Source: Holophagaceae bacterium (GTDB lineage: Bacteria; Acidobacteriota; Holophagae; Holophagales; Holophagaceae). Taken from it: 64,000 nucleotides of DNA. The stretch is from positions 62,001-126,000 of the forward strand of contig JADJVL010000001.1 of assembly GCA_016710635.1 (NCBI GenBank). Reading direction: 5' to 3'. The translations under genes were made by a program, and so were the position numbers. The notes under the pieces are model-generated. The model was not told the DNA's origin. It did not search any database and saw nothing but the letters and a program-made list of their open reading frames with translations. Shown one piece after another: positions 1-9,070 of this stretch; the first letter of the stretch is position 1, and each line of letters starts with the position of its first letter.

Positions 1-183
1 TTGTTATATATAACGAGAATTACTTCAAAATGAATTACAATATATTTCAATTCGAAAGCGAGTTCCCTTGTTTCCCGTACCCCGCATGGAACGCCGACCA
101 GCCCGTGAATCGTCCGCGCTGTCGATGCTGACTTCACCGGTAAATCTGCGGTCAGGCCGGACAGAGCTCCGCGGAGGCCGCGC
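1..183. promoter_or_regulatory. AT-rich upstream region at window start
   Basis: The first 60 or so bases are markedly AT-rich against a very GC-rich window and include a TTATATATAA palindrome. This is the only such stretch near a gene start in the first 40 kb, so a promoter for the response regulator that follows, or for a divergent gene outside the window, is likely. I could not assign confident -35/-10 or -24/-12 boxes. Confidence 0.35.
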
Positions 184-1665
184 GTGATCGGCAGCCCAGA
201 GATCCTTGGCGCGAACATCCTCATCGTGGACGACCAGCCGGCCAATGCGGAACTGCTGGAGCGCACCCTGCGGAGCGCAGGCTACACGGCCCTCACCACC
301 ACCCTGGACCCCACGGCCGTCTTCGGCCTGCATGGGCAGCACCGCTATGACCTGATCATCCTGGATCTCGTAATGCCGGTGATGGATGGGTTCGAGGTGA
401 TCGAGGCCCTGAAGGAGATCGAGAAGGACAGCTACCTGCCGGTCCTCGTCATCACCGCGGAACCGGGACACAAGCTGCGGGCCCTGCAGGCCGGCGCCAA
501 GGATTTCATCAGCAAGCCCCTCAACCTCGCCGAGGTCCAGATGCGCGTCCACAACATGGTGGAGGTGCGCCTCCTGCATGTGGCCACCCGCCGCCTCTAC
601 GAACAGGTGCTGGCGGAGCGGGAAGCGCAGGAACGCCTGTCGGACGCCCTGCAGGCCGCCATGGTGCGCGTGGTCCACGATTTCGATGAGCCCCGGGGCA
701 TCGTCGCCAAGAGCGGACCCATGCGCAAGGTGGTGGACCTGGCCCGCCGGGTTGCCAAAGTGGATTCCACCGTCCTCGTCATCGGTGAAAGCGGATCGGG
801 CAAGGAGCGCATCGCGCGGCTGCTCCACGACGAGTCCACCCGCGCCGGCGGCCCCTTCGTCGCGGTGAACTGCGGCGCCATCGCCGAGACCCTCCTGGAG
901 AGCGAGATGTTCGGCCACGCCCGGGGAGCCTTCACCGGCGCCACCGGGGAGCGCGCGGGACTCTTCGAGGCGGCCCACACCGGCACGCTGTTCCTGGATG
1001 AGATCGGCGAGGTGTCGCCGGGCATGCAGGTCAAGCTCCTGCGGGCGATCCAGGAACGGGAGATCCGCCGCGTCGGCGACACCAAGAACCGGAAGGTCGA
1101 CGTGCGGATCCTCGCGGCCACGAACCGGGACCTGGCCAAGGCCGTGGCCGAGGGTAGCTTCCGCCAGGACCTCTTCTACCGGCTCAATGTGGTGGACCTG
1201 CGGATCCCCGCCTTGCGCGAGCGGCGGGATGACATCCTGCCCCTGGCCCGGGTCCTGCTCGCCGAGGCCGCCCTCCGGATGAAACGCAAGGTTTCGGGGA
1301 TCGCGCCGGAAGCCGCCGACCAGCTCATGCGCTACGACTGGCCCGGAAATGTGCGCGAACTGGAGAACGCCATGGAGCGCGCGGTGGCTCTCGCGCTGCC
1401 GGACAGCACGCGCGTGGAGCTCGCGGATCTCCCCGAGGAGGTGCGCATGGCCTCCCCCCGGCCGCGGGCGGAGCACGGACGGCCGCGGCCCTTGGAGGAG
1501 GTTGAGAAGGAGCACATCCTCGCGACCCTGGCCCAGAACGGCGGCAACCAGACCCACACCGCCAGGCACCTCGAGATCGGGCAGGCGACCCTCTACCGCA
1601 AGCTCAAAAGCTACGGTCTTATCGGTGGGGACGCCCGCAAGCCCGTGGCCGCGCCAGGGGGCTGA
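184..1665 (+). CDS. Sigma-54-dependent response regulator (REC-AAA+-Fis HTH)
   Basis: NtrC-family transcription activator of 493 aa that would open promoters used by sigma-54 RNA polymerase after phosphorylation. Residues about 10-125 form a receiver domain (VDDQ acidic pair, phosphorylatable Asp in ILDLVMPVMDG, Lys in SKPLN). Residues about 175-410 form the AAA+ domain, with Walker A GESGSGKE, the sigma-54 contact loop GAFTGA, Walker B LFLDEIGE and an arginine-finger region. A Fis-type helix-turn-helix lies at about 440-482 (NQTHTARHLEIGQATLYRKL). The start is GTG at 184. No partner histidine kinase lies next to it; the large kinase at 14-20 kb has its own receiver. Family assignment is firm, the target genes are unknown. 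Confidence 0.95.
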   Translation: MIGSPEILGANILIVDDQPANAELLERTLRSAGYTALTTTLDPTAVFGLHGQHRYDLIILDLVMPVMDGFEVIEALKEIEKDSYLPVLVITAEPGHKLRALQAGAKDFISKPLNLAEVQMRVHNMVEVRLLHVATRRLYEQVLAEREAQERLSDALQAAMVRVVHDFDEPRGIVAKSGPMRKVVDLARRVAKVDSTVLVIGESGSGKERIARLLHDESTRAGGPFVAVNCGAIAETLLESEMFGHARGAFTGATGERAGLFEAAHTGTLFLDEIGEVSPGMQVKLLRAIQEREIRRVGDTKNRKVDVRILAATNRDLAKAVAEGSFRQDLFYRLNVVDLRIPALRERRDDILPLARVLLAEAALRMKRKVSGIAPEAADQLMRYDWPGNVRELENAMERAVALALPDSTRVELADLPEEVRMASPRPRAEHGRPRPLEEVEKEHILATLAQNGGNQTHTARHLEIGQATLYRKLKSYGLIGGDARKPVAAPGG

Positions 1666-1745
1666 TCGTCCCGTGGCGCGGGCGGGCGGACGGCGCCCCT
1701 TCAACTCCGGCTGACAAGCCGCCGCGCCCCCGGGACAATGGCCCC

Positions 1746-2636
1746 ATGCCCGAGACCGCGCTCCTCGCCACGGATCTTCCCTTCCCGGTCTTCCGTCGGG
1801 GCAAGGTGCGCGATGTCTACGACCTCGGGGATCGGCTTCTTCTGGTGGCCACGGATCGCATCAGCGCCTTCGACTGCGTGATGCCGGAGGGCATTCCCGG
1901 GAAGGGGCGCATCCTCACCCAGGTGGCGAACTACTGGTTCCTCGCCACGGCGGATCTGGTTCCGAACCACCTGCGGGCCACCGTGGTGGAGGACTTTCCG
2001 CCGGAGCTCGCGCCCTATGCCGATCTGCTGCGGGGCCGGGCGGTGGTGGTGAAGAAGACCGCGCCGGTGCCCGTGGAATGCGTCGTCCGGGGCTACCTGG
2101 CGGGCTCGGGCTGGAAGGAGTACCAGGCCGGCGGCAACGTGTGCGGCATCCCCCTCCCGGCGGGCCTGCGGCTGGCGGACCGGCTGCCCGCGCCCATCTT
2201 CACACCGGCCACCAAGGCCGAGGAGGGCCACGACGAGAACATCCCCTTCGCGCGGATGGCGGAACTGATCGGCGCGGACCTGGCCGCCCGGCTGCGGGGC
2301 CTCAGCCTCGCCCTCTACCAGCGGGGCTCCGAACTCGCCGCGGCCCGGGGCATCCTCCTCGCCGACACCAAGTTTGAATTCGGCCTCGACGCGGCGGGGG
2401 AGGTCGTCCTCATCGACGAGGCCCTGACGCCGGACTCCTCCCGCTACTGGCTCGCGGACCAGTGGAAGCCCGGCGCCAATCCGCCAAGCCTGGACAAGCA
2501 GTTCCTCCGGGACCACCTCGAGAGCCTCCCGGACTGGAACAAGCAGCCGCCGGCGCCCAACCTGCCCGCCACGGTCATCGAAGGCATCCGGGCCCGCTAT
2601 CTGGATCTGGCGTCGCGGTTCGGCGTCATCGGCTGA
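1746..2636 (+). CDS. purC: Phosphoribosylaminoimidazole-succinocarboxamide synthase
   Basis: SAICAR synthase, the ATP-dependent step joining CAIR and aspartate in purine biosynthesis; cytosolic, 296 aa, the length of the longer PurC subfamily. Recognisable motifs are RGKVRDVYDLGDRLL near the N-terminus, the substrate loop RGYLAGSGWKEYQ, DTKFEFG and DEALTPDSSRYW. The ATG at 1746 is preceded by only a weak ribosome binding site; the alternative ATG at 1738 is out of frame. It stands alone rather than in a pur operon and converges on the M16-like genes. Confidence 0.97.
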   Translation: MPETALLATDLPFPVFRRGKVRDVYDLGDRLLLVATDRISAFDCVMPEGIPGKGRILTQVANYWFLATADLVPNHLRATVVEDFPPELAPYADLLRGRAVVVKKTAPVPVECVVRGYLAGSGWKEYQAGGNVCGIPLPAGLRLADRLPAPIFTPATKAEEGHDENIPFARMAELIGADLAARLRGLSLALYQRGSELAAARGILLADTKFEFGLDAAGEVVLIDEALTPDSSRYWLADQWKPGANPPSLDKQFLRDHLESLPDWNKQPPAPNLPATVIEGIRARYLDLASRFGVIG

Positions 2637-2642
2637 ACTGGA

Positions 2643-2689
2643 GTTGAACTGGGGCTGAACCGGAAGCCGCGCCCGGCCCTCAGTTCGAC
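2643..2689. terminator. Possible bidirectional terminator between purC and M16-like gene
   Basis: Imperfect inverted repeat: GTTGAACTGGGGC at 2643-2655 can pair with GCCC plus CAGTTCGAC at 2676-2689 with one bulged base and one G-U pair. It lies just after the purC stop and covers the stop codon of the convergent M16-like gene. No U-tract is present, so the function is an inference from position. Confidence 0.4.
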
Positions 2690-3933
2690 CCACCACCCGG
2701 TTTGGCCGCATAGACGCGCCGCACGAAAGTGCCTTTGCCCTCGATCCACACCTCGACCTCGCCAAAGGCTTCGATCCGCGGGTCCGCGCTGTCCTTGGGG
2801 GTGAGTCCCACCAGCACCGCATGGCGGTGGGAGCCCTGGAAGGCCTTCCTCAGGATGCCGTTGAAGGCGGCAAGATCCATCGCGCGGATCTCCGCGGCGA
2901 GGGCGGCCGCCGCAAGGTCCTGGAGCACCGGCGTGGCGGGGTGCAGTCCCAGGGTCGACTGGGCGGAGGCATGGCGCCGCTTGGCTGCGTCGAATTGCTG
3001 GGGGCTCAGGCCCTTCCCGGCGAAATTCTCCAGATCCGCGCGCAGCTCGTCCAGGGACTGGAGCGGATTCCCGCCGATGCGCTGAAGGGCGAATCCATCC
3101 GGCAGGATCTCCAGGTCCGAGCCGGAATCCGAGGTCCGTGGCGTTGCGAGGGCCAGGAGTTCCCGGAAGGCGAGGGGCGTGGCGGAGAGGTCGAGGCCAA
3201 GCCAGGCCTGGGGGGCGCTTCCCGGGACGAGGGTCATCCGCGCCGGGACCTCGCTCGGCGTGGGCGGCGAGGCCGCGGGCCGATCGGGCCAGGTCCCGAA
3301 GTGCAGGAAGGCTGCGGTGCGCGCCTGGGCTTCGGTGACGGAGCCTTCGATGGCGAGGACCGCGTTCGCGGGCCGGAGCAGGTCCCGCAGGAAAGCTTCG
3401 AGATCGGCCTCGCCGGTCTGGCTGAGCAGCGTCTCGTCCGGCGGCGGCCCCGCCGGCGCGCCCAGCTTGGCGCGGGCCCTGAGCATGGCCCGCTCCGCCG
3501 GATTCTGGCTCTGGAGGTCGCGGTAGAGCCGGACCCTGGCGCGTTCCACCGCCGTGCCATCGATCTGGGGCCGCAGCACCTGATCGGCCAGCAGCGCCAG
3601 CCCGGTGTCCAGGGTCTGCGGCGGACCCACCAGCTCCCAGGTCACCGAATCGGCGTCGGAGATCCTGGAGAGCGAGAGGCCGGCGTGGTCCAGCGCACGG
3701 TTGAAGGACCCCCGGGAATGGGCGCCGGTGGCGCTGCGCTCGAGGACCTCGAGGGCGAAGGCGAGCAGGGCCGGGTGCCGGTTCGGGACCTGGAACCGGA
3801 GCCGGGCCCGCACCAGGGGCCGGCCGAAATCCTCCTCGATCAGCACCTCGAGATGGTTGGGCAGGACCAGGGACCGGGAGCCCTGGGCGCTCGCGGCGAG
3901 GGCGGGGAGCAGCAGCAGGGAGGCGCGTCTCAT
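2680..3933 (-). CDS. M16 (insulinase-like) peptidase homologue, lacks zinc motif
   Basis: 417 aa protein with a signal peptide (hydrophobic stretch ending near AASAQG), so probably periplasmic. The opening SRSLVLPNHLEVLIEEDFGRPLVRARLRF is the usual start of an M16 fold (nGl.vlv..d...p.v...l.f), and the C-terminal half follows the second M16 half-domain. The HxxEH zinc motif expected about 45 residues later is absent, so this resembles the non-catalytic partner seen in two-subunit M16 peptidases. Its ATG overlaps the stop of the upstream fragment (ATGA), implying translational coupling. Assignment rests on overall pattern only. Confidence 0.65.
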   Translation of the reverse strand: MRRASLLLLPALAASAQGSRSLVLPNHLEVLIEEDFGRPLVRARLRFQVPNRHPALLAFALEVLERSATGAHSRGSFNRALDHAGLSLSRISDADSVTWELVGPPQTLDTGLALLADQVLRPQIDGTAVERARVRLYRDLQSQNPAERAMLRARAKLGAPAGPPPDETLLSQTGEADLEAFLRDLLRPANAVLAIEGSVTEAQARTAAFLHFGTWPDRPAASPPTPSEVPARMTLVPGSAPQAWLGLDLSATPLAFRELLALATPRTSDSGSDLEILPDGFALQRIGGNPLQSLDELRADLENFAGKGLSPQQFDAAKRRHASAQSTLGLHPATPVLQDLAAAALAAEIRAMDLAAFNGILRKAFQGSHRHAVLVGLTPKDSADPRIEAFGEVEVWIEGKGTFVRRVYAAKPGGGSN

Positions 3934-4493
3934 GGCCGCTCCTTGGGCTTCAGGAGCTCCAGCGCCTTTTCGCGCTCACTGCGGGGCAGCATGCGCAGCT
4001 GGAGAATGGTCCGCCGCACCAGGGCGTCCACGGCGGCGGGATCGTCCATCTTGCGCCGGGCCATGGCCCGGATGGCCTCCACCAGCCGGACGTCCAGGGG
4101 ATCCTCGTCGGACGTAAGCGGGTCGGACTCCACGAGGGTGGTCACGCTGCGGTCCATGGACAGGTAGGTCCTCGCCAGTCGTCGCAATTCCTCGGAGCCC
4201 CAGGTCTTGAGTCGGGAGGCGTCCGGCAAGGCGGCCTGCCAGTTTCCGGCTTCGCTCCAGGCGGCGCCGAGGGCCTGGGCGAAGGTCGTGGCGTCCTCCT
4301 GCTGGCGCAGGGATTCGAGGACCAGCAGGCGCTGCGCGCCGGCCACCTCCTCCTCCTGGATGGGCTCCTGCTGGATGCGCAGAACCTCTGAGATGATCGC
4401 CTGTTCCGCTTCCCCCAGGCTGTGCCCCTCCCCGGGCCTCGCCTCGAGCACCAGCAGTCCGCCCTCCCGCGTACCTGGGTCGCCCAGGGTCAT
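3930..4493 (-). CDS. C-terminal part of frameshifted M16-like peptidase
   Basis: 187 aa open frame that looks like the C-terminal half-domain of an M16 protein: MTLGDPGTREGGLLVLEARP, then a helix-rich segment (EEVAGAQRLLVLESL). Reading the same frame further upstream gives LTASLGAAGRPGILSSLSM, the natural continuation of the fragment at 4490-5587, so the two are most likely one gene broken by a frameshift near 4541-4552. The fragments overlap by ATGA, so coupled translation of two polypeptides is possible but less likely. No signal peptide of its own. Confidence 0.6.
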   Translation of the reverse strand: MTLGDPGTREGGLLVLEARPGEGHSLGEAEQAIISEVLRIQQEPIQEEEVAGAQRLLVLESLRQQEDATTFAQALGAAWSEAGNWQAALPDASRLKTWGSEELRRLARTYLSMDRSVTTLVESDPLTSDEDPLDVRLVEAIRAMARRKMDDPAAVDALVRRTILQLRMLPRSEREKALELLKPKERP

Positions 4494-5587
4494 GGAAAGG
4501 CTGGACAGAATTCCCGGTCTCCCAGCGGCGCCCAGCGAAGCCGTGAGCTCGGTCCGCCGGCCAGCAGCTTTGCCAGGATGGACAGCCCCAGGAAATCCGG
4601 ATGCCCGCGAGGGGGCAGCCGCCAGCCCATGAGCAGGCGGGGCTGCCCGGGCAGGGTCGCCTGGAGCCTGCGGGAGCCCGGGGCCGCCTCCGGAGGCGGC
4701 GCCTCCGGGGCCTGGGCCCGGTGTTCACCCGTCAAGGTACCGAAGCTGCGTTCGAGCAGCGGCAGAGCGCGTTCCGCCGTCAGGTCGCCCACCAGCACCA
4801 GGGCCATGGATTCGGGCTGCAGGACCCGGCGGGCGAGCTTGCGGGCATCCTCGACGTCCACGGCCTCCAGGGCCCGGGGAAGGCCCGCGACCTCCTGGCC
4901 GTAGGGATGACCCGGAAAGGCCACCGCGAGGAAGGCCGCCTTTCCAGGGTCGCCCGTTTCGAAGGCGCTGCGCTTGCCCTGCTCCCGGTAGAGGGGCAGG
5001 TGGTCCAGCCGCACGGCCTTCAGCCTTGCGGCCTCCTCTTCGCTCCAGGCGGCCAGCGAGGCGACCGGCAGATCGAGGCCGTAGACAATGTGGTCCGAGC
5101 CGGCGTGGACTTCGCGTCGGGTCGCTCCCAGGGCCTCCAGCCGGTCAAACCCAGCCAGCGGGAAGAGCAAGGCACGCAGTTCGGTCAAGGAGGTACGGTG
5201 CAGGTCCGCCAGCTCGCCGGTGGCGGCGCTTGGTACGCGGCCCTCCTTGAGACCCGCGAGCCGGATCTCCTCCCGCAGCCCTTCCTCCCGGGCCAAAAGA
5301 TTCCCGACCTCGGCGTCACTCCCCTTTGAAGGCCCCAGGACGCCAAAGAGGCTGCTGGCCATGAGCGTCGCCAGCGCCGGCAGAGCCGGGGCTGACCGGA
5401 TGAACAGCCGCGCGTGCACCGCGCCGCCGGCAGGCCGCTCCACGACGAGGACGCGCATGCCATTGGAAAGGCGCCGTTCCTGGATCTCCGAAGGCGTGGA
5501 ACCCTGGGCGGCCAGCAAACCAGGCGTGAACGCGGCCAGGGCCAGGAGGACGGCGGGAAGAGGCCGGAGGATTCGGGGGGACCGCAT
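4490..5587 (-). CDS. N-terminal part of frameshifted M16-like peptidase
   Basis: 365 aa with a clear signal peptide (LPAVLLALAAFTPGLLAAQG), so exported. M16 features are the start ERRLSNGMRVLVVERPAGGAVHARLFIRSAPAL split across two strands, PGHPYGQEVAGLPRAL, a middle domain ending in ALVLVGDLTAERALPLLERSFG, and LLMGWRLPPRGHPDFLGLSILAKLLAGGPSSRL in short conserved blocks. Normal family members carry HxxEH where this protein has LATLMASSLFGV, so it is predicted to be catalytically dead. After GGPSSRL the family sequence jumps to another frame at about 4541-4552; a lost 7-base segment between CTC repeats, or any single-base indel, would explain it. Confidence 0.65.
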   Translation of the reverse strand: MRSPRILRPLPAVLLALAAFTPGLLAAQGSTPSEIQERRLSNGMRVLVVERPAGGAVHARLFIRSAPALPALATLMASSLFGVLGPSKGSDAEVGNLLAREEGLREEIRLAGLKEGRVPSAATGELADLHRTSLTELRALLFPLAGFDRLEALGATRREVHAGSDHIVYGLDLPVASLAAWSEEEAARLKAVRLDHLPLYREQGKRSAFETGDPGKAAFLAVAFPGHPYGQEVAGLPRALEAVDVEDARKLARRVLQPESMALVLVGDLTAERALPLLERSFGTLTGEHRAQAPEAPPPEAAPGSRRLQATLPGQPRLLMGWRLPPRGHPDFLGLSILAKLLAGGPSSRLRWAPLGDREFCPAFP

Positions 5588-5602
5588 GCCTCCAGCTTAT
5601 CG

Positions 5603-6430
5603 TCACCGGATCTCGATGCCGCCGTTGCTGGTCTTCAACTCGATCCGCTGAGAGGAACCCGGCAGTTTGGCCCGCATCTGGCCCTTGTCGATTTCGACCT
5701 GCTCGGCGCCGCTGCGATGAAAGCTGATGGAATCATGGCGGCTCGTCCGGGCGGTCAATTCACCAGTGGCCTTCCCAAGGTCCACGGTCAGGGAACCGTT
5801 GCTGGTCTGCAACCGGATGCCCTTCCCCTGGCCATCCAGGTTCACGGCGCTGATGGATCCGTTGCTGGTGCTGAAGTCCAGGCCGCCGGTGACGTTCTCA
5901 AGCTTGAGGGGCGCATTGCTGGTGGCGCCGCGCAAATCCCCCGCAATGCCCCGGGCCACAAAGGGCGCGTTGCTGGTGCGGGCTTCGATATCGCCGCCAA
6001 GGGCCGTGAGGTTCATGGGGGCGTTCGAGGTGTTGAAGACCAGCTTGCCGCTCAGGTCCGACACCGTCAGGGGCGCGTTGCTGGTCCGGAACGCTGCTTC
6101 CAGGCGGCGGGGCACCGAAAGCTGGAAGGCGCAGGATGGCCCGCGGCCCATGGTCCAGCCCTCGGACCGCGTGAACACGGCTTCGATCTCGAGGCGGCCC
6201 GCGCTTTCCCGGGTTTCCACTTTCACCGGCCGCTCCTCGGTGTCGAAGATGTCTGCCTGAAGGGCGACTTCCTCCCTGTCCCAACCCTTCACGGTGATGG
6301 GACTGTTCGCGGTCTTCACCGTGAGGGTGGCGCCGGAGGCGAGCTTGAAGGACTTGGTCTCCGTGCGGTTTCCCGCCGTCAGGGAGAGGGCGGCGAGGCA
6401 GGACAGGCCGAGGGCAAGGCGTGGACGCAT
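5603..6430 (-). CDS. Secreted DUF4097-type beta-repeat protein (copy 1)
   Basis: 275 aa with an N-terminal signal peptide (LALGLSCLAALSLTAG). After TKSFKLASGATLTVKTANSPITVKGW in pieces typical of DUF4097 (putative adhesin) it shows a periodic TSNAP/TSNGS motif about every 15-25 residues, which in this family forms a right-handed beta-solenoid. The start ATG has a CGGAG box. It is a tandem paralogue of the gene at 6503-7468 in the same orientation and ends just upstream of the M16-like genes. Role unknown; probably a periplasmic or surface structural protein. Confidence 0.75.
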   Translation of the reverse strand: MRPRLALGLSCLAALSLTAGNRTETKSFKLASGATLTVKTANSPITVKGWDREEVALQADIFDTEERPVKVETRESAGRLEIEAVFTRSEGWTMGRGPSCAFQLSVPRRLEAAFRTSNAPLTVSDLSGKLVFNTSNAPMNLTALGGDIEARTSNAPFVARGIAGDLRGATSNAPLKLENVTGGLDFSTSNGSISAVNLDGQGKGIRLQTSNGSLTVDLGKATGELTARTSRHDSISFHRSGAEQVEIDKGQMRAKLPGSSQRIELKTSNGGIEIR

Positions 6431-6502
6431 GGGAGCTCCGTTGGGTGGAAGATCCTGGGTTGTGAGAGTGCCGGAATCCTGGGCGGCCTGGAGCCGGCGG
6501 GA

Positions 6503-7468
6503 CTACTTGACCTTGATGCCGCCGTTGGTGGTCTCCAGCTCGATGCGCTGGGCCTTGCCGGGAATCTTCAGGTGGGCGTTGTGCTTCTGGATCTCGATGA
6601 CTTCCGCGCCGGCCACCTTGATGTCCAGGCCGCCGTTGCTGTTCTCGGCGATGAGGTCGCCACTGGCCTTGCCCAGCTCGATCTCGATGCCGCCGTTGGT
6701 GGTCTCCAGCTTGATGCCTTCGCCCCAGCCGTCCAGGTTCTTGGCCACGATGCCGCCGTTGGTGGTCTCCATCTGGATACCGCCGAGGACGTCCTGGAGC
6801 ACGATCTTGCCGTTCGTGGTGCCGCCCTTGATGCGGGCGAAAAGGTTGCGGGCCTCGATGCCGCCGTTGGTGGTCTCGGCGAAGACCGCGCCCTTAACCT
6901 CGAAAACCTTGATGGCGCCGTTGGTGGCCTCGCAACGGGCGTAGCCGTCCAGGTTCTGGGCGGTGACACTGCCGTTCGTGGTGCGGAAGTGGCCCAGGAT
7001 GCGCTTGGGCACGGAGAGGGTCATCTCGCACCGGGGGCTCTTGATGTCGCCAAAGAAGAACCCGAAGGTCTTGACCTGGGGGAACACCGCCTCGATGTCC
7101 AGGTCCGAGCCCTTCCGGCTCAGGACCAGATCCACCCTGCGCTGCTCCGTATCCCGGATCTGGGCGACGAGGGAGACCTCTTCCTTTTCCCAGCCTTCCA
7201 CACGGATGCCGCCGTTCCGGTTCTTCACCCACAGCTTGGAGCCGAAGGACAGACGCTCGGTCCGACGCTCGGTCCGGGTCTCGCCCCAGTTGGAATCAAT
7301 GGGCGGGGCCGGGGGCTCCGGCGGTGCAGGAGGAGCCGGCGGTTCCGGGGGCTCGGGAACGGCGGTCCGCGGGGGGCGGGGGGGCTTCGGGGGCGCTGGC
7401 ACCTGGGCCACCAGGCCGCCTGCCACCAGGAAAATACTGAGCAGGACGAGGGAGCGGGAGGGGCGCAT
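6503..7468 (-). CDS. Secreted DUF4097-type beta-repeat protein (copy 2)
   Basis: 321 aa with a signal peptide, then a long Pro-rich linker (residues about 25-60, PPKPPRPPRT and PPEPPAPPAPPEPP), then the same repeat domain as its neighbour but with TTNGGI/ATNGAI repeats instead of TSNAP. A GGAGG ribosome binding site precedes the ATG at 7468. The pair looks like an old tandem duplication whose repeats were homogenised separately. The linker could span peptidoglycan or the outer membrane; that is inference. Confidence 0.75.
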   Translation of the reverse strand: MRPSRSLVLLSIFLVAGGLVAQVPAPPKPPRPPRTAVPEPPEPPAPPAPPEPPAPPIDSNWGETRTERRTERLSFGSKLWVKNRNGGIRVEGWEKEEVSLVAQIRDTEQRRVDLVLSRKGSDLDIEAVFPQVKTFGFFFGDIKSPRCEMTLSVPKRILGHFRTTNGSVTAQNLDGYARCEATNGAIKVFEVKGAVFAETTNGGIEARNLFARIKGGTTNGKIVLQDVLGGIQMETTNGGIVAKNLDGWGEGIKLETTNGGIEIELGKASGDLIAENSNGGLDIKVAGAEVIEIQKHNAHLKIPGKAQRIELETTNGGIKVK

Positions 7469-7584
7469 GGTGCCTCCAAAGCAAAGATTCAGGGCGGACC
7501 TGTGAACTAGGAAACGATGGGCGGGGGCCCAGCGTTTAGTGCAAGGGACCTGTCATGCTCCATTCAACCATCACGAGGTGAGGG

Positions 7585-9012
7585 ATGCGTCTGGAAAGCC
7601 TGTCCGCTTTGCTCTTGTCCGCGGGGCTGGCCGCCCAGGCCCCGACCATCCCCCCGAGCTGGCACGGGGCCGCCCTGCCCCAGGCCTTCTTCGCCGGCAA
7701 CCGGGCCCGGCTTCTGGAAAAAATCCGGGCCATGGGCCCCGGCACCCTTGCGGTCCTGGCCTCGATGCCCTTGCAGCCGCGGAACGGGGACGGGCTGCAC
7801 GCCTACCGCCAGGACTCGGACTTCTACTACTTCACCGGGCTGGAGGAGGCCGAGTCCGTAGCCCTCCTGGACGGCGATGCGGCCAAACCCTTCACGCTGC
7901 TCGTCCGGGCTGGGGATCCCCGGCGGGAACGCTATGACGGCGCCCGCATCGGCACGGCGGGCGCGGTGCAGCGTTTCGGCGCGGACCAGGCCGAGCGCTT
8001 CCCCGCCGGCGAGGCGACTCTGAAGGCGGCTGTCCAGAAGGCCACGCGGGTGGTCCTGATCTGCAATTTCGACGACCCCTTCCGCCTCAAGGTGCTGGAC
8101 TGGATCTATCCCCTTGGCGCAGACAACAACCACGGGAGCTTCCGGAGGAGCCTCGTGGACGGCCGGAACCTCGCGGCGGAGATGCGCCTCATCAAGCAGC
8201 CCGCCGAGCTCGCCATGCTGCAGAACGCCGTGGACGCCAGCATCGAAGGGCACCTGGCCGCCATGCGGGGCACCCGGACCAGCACCAACGAAGGCCAGGT
8301 CGCCGCCCTCTTCGAAGGCACGGTCCGCAGCCTCGGGGGACGCTTCCTGGGCTACGACAGCATCGTCGGCGCCGGAAACCAGGCCTGCACCCTGCACTAC
8401 AGCAGGAACGACCAGCCTCTGAAGGCAGGGAGCCTGCTGCTCATGGATGCCGCCACTGAAGTCGGCTACTACACCGCCGACATCACCCGGACCTGGCCGG
8501 TGGGCGGCACCTTCAGCCCGGAGCAGAGGGCGCTCTACGAGCTGGTGTTGAAGGCCCAGAACGCCGCCATCGCCCTGTGCGGGCCGGGCCGGGCCCACCG
8601 CGAAGGGTACGCCGCCGCCATGCGCATCCTCAGCGATGGGCTGGTGGACCTGGGCCTCCTCAAGGGAGAGAAGGAGGAGCTGTTCCGGAAGGAGGCCCAC
8701 CTGCCCTTCACCCTGCATGGCGTCAGCCACTGGCTGGGCATGGACGTGCACGACTCGGGCGACTATCGGCGGGTCCCCGGGAGCAAGGGGGGCGACCGGC
8801 TTCTGGAACCCGGCATGGTGCTCACGGTGGAGCCCGGGCTATACATCCCTGAAGGCATGGAAGGGGTGGACCTCCGCTGGCATGGCATCGGCGTCCGGCT
8901 GGAGGACGACATCCTGGTGACCGCCGAGGGCCCGAAGAATCTGAGTGAACGACTGCCGCGGCGGATCGAGGAGGTCGAGCGCCTCGTCCAAGGCGCCAAG
9001 CCCAGGCGCTGA
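7585..9012 (+). CDS. Secreted Xaa-Pro aminopeptidase (M24B)
   Basis: 475 aa aminopeptidase P family metallopeptidase, removing N-terminal residues before proline. A signal peptide (LSALLLSAGLAAQA) suggests a periplasmic form. The N-terminal domain carries YRQDSDFYYFTGLEE, typical of PepP. The pita-bread domain shows all five metal ligands: Asp in MDAATEVGYY and in TADITRTWP, His in HGVSHWLGMDVHDSG, Glu in VLTVEPGLYI and Glu in GVRLEDDILVT. Ribosome binding site GAGGTGAGGG sits just before the ATG. It stands as a single gene. Confidence 0.92.
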   Translation: MRLESLSALLLSAGLAAQAPTIPPSWHGAALPQAFFAGNRARLLEKIRAMGPGTLAVLASMPLQPRNGDGLHAYRQDSDFYYFTGLEEAESVALLDGDAAKPFTLLVRAGDPRRERYDGARIGTAGAVQRFGADQAERFPAGEATLKAAVQKATRVVLICNFDDPFRLKVLDWIYPLGADNNHGSFRRSLVDGRNLAAEMRLIKQPAELAMLQNAVDASIEGHLAAMRGTRTSTNEGQVAALFEGTVRSLGGRFLGYDSIVGAGNQACTLHYSRNDQPLKAGSLLLMDAATEVGYYTADITRTWPVGGTFSPEQRALYELVLKAQNAAIALCGPGRAHREGYAAAMRILSDGLVDLGLLKGEKEELFRKEAHLPFTLHGVSHWLGMDVHDSGDYRRVPGSKGGDRLLEPGMVLTVEPGLYIPEGMEGVDLRWHGIGVRLEDDILVTAEGPKNLSERLPRRIEEVERLVQGAKPRR

Positions 9013-9070
9013 ACCTGCCCAGGGGTGATTCCAGGGCCCGCTGATATCCTGGTGGGTCCTGGAGAAACCC

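Noticed and set aside
25..1704. 559-codon minus-strand frame over the sigma-54 regulator
   Set aside because: No family features; the plus strand encodes an intact REC-AAA+-Fis protein with the GAFTGA motif.
3930..4493. Independent small gene following the M16-like gene
   Set aside because: Reading upstream in its frame yields the missing M16 residues, so it is the second part of a frameshifted gene, although coupled translation cannot be excluded.
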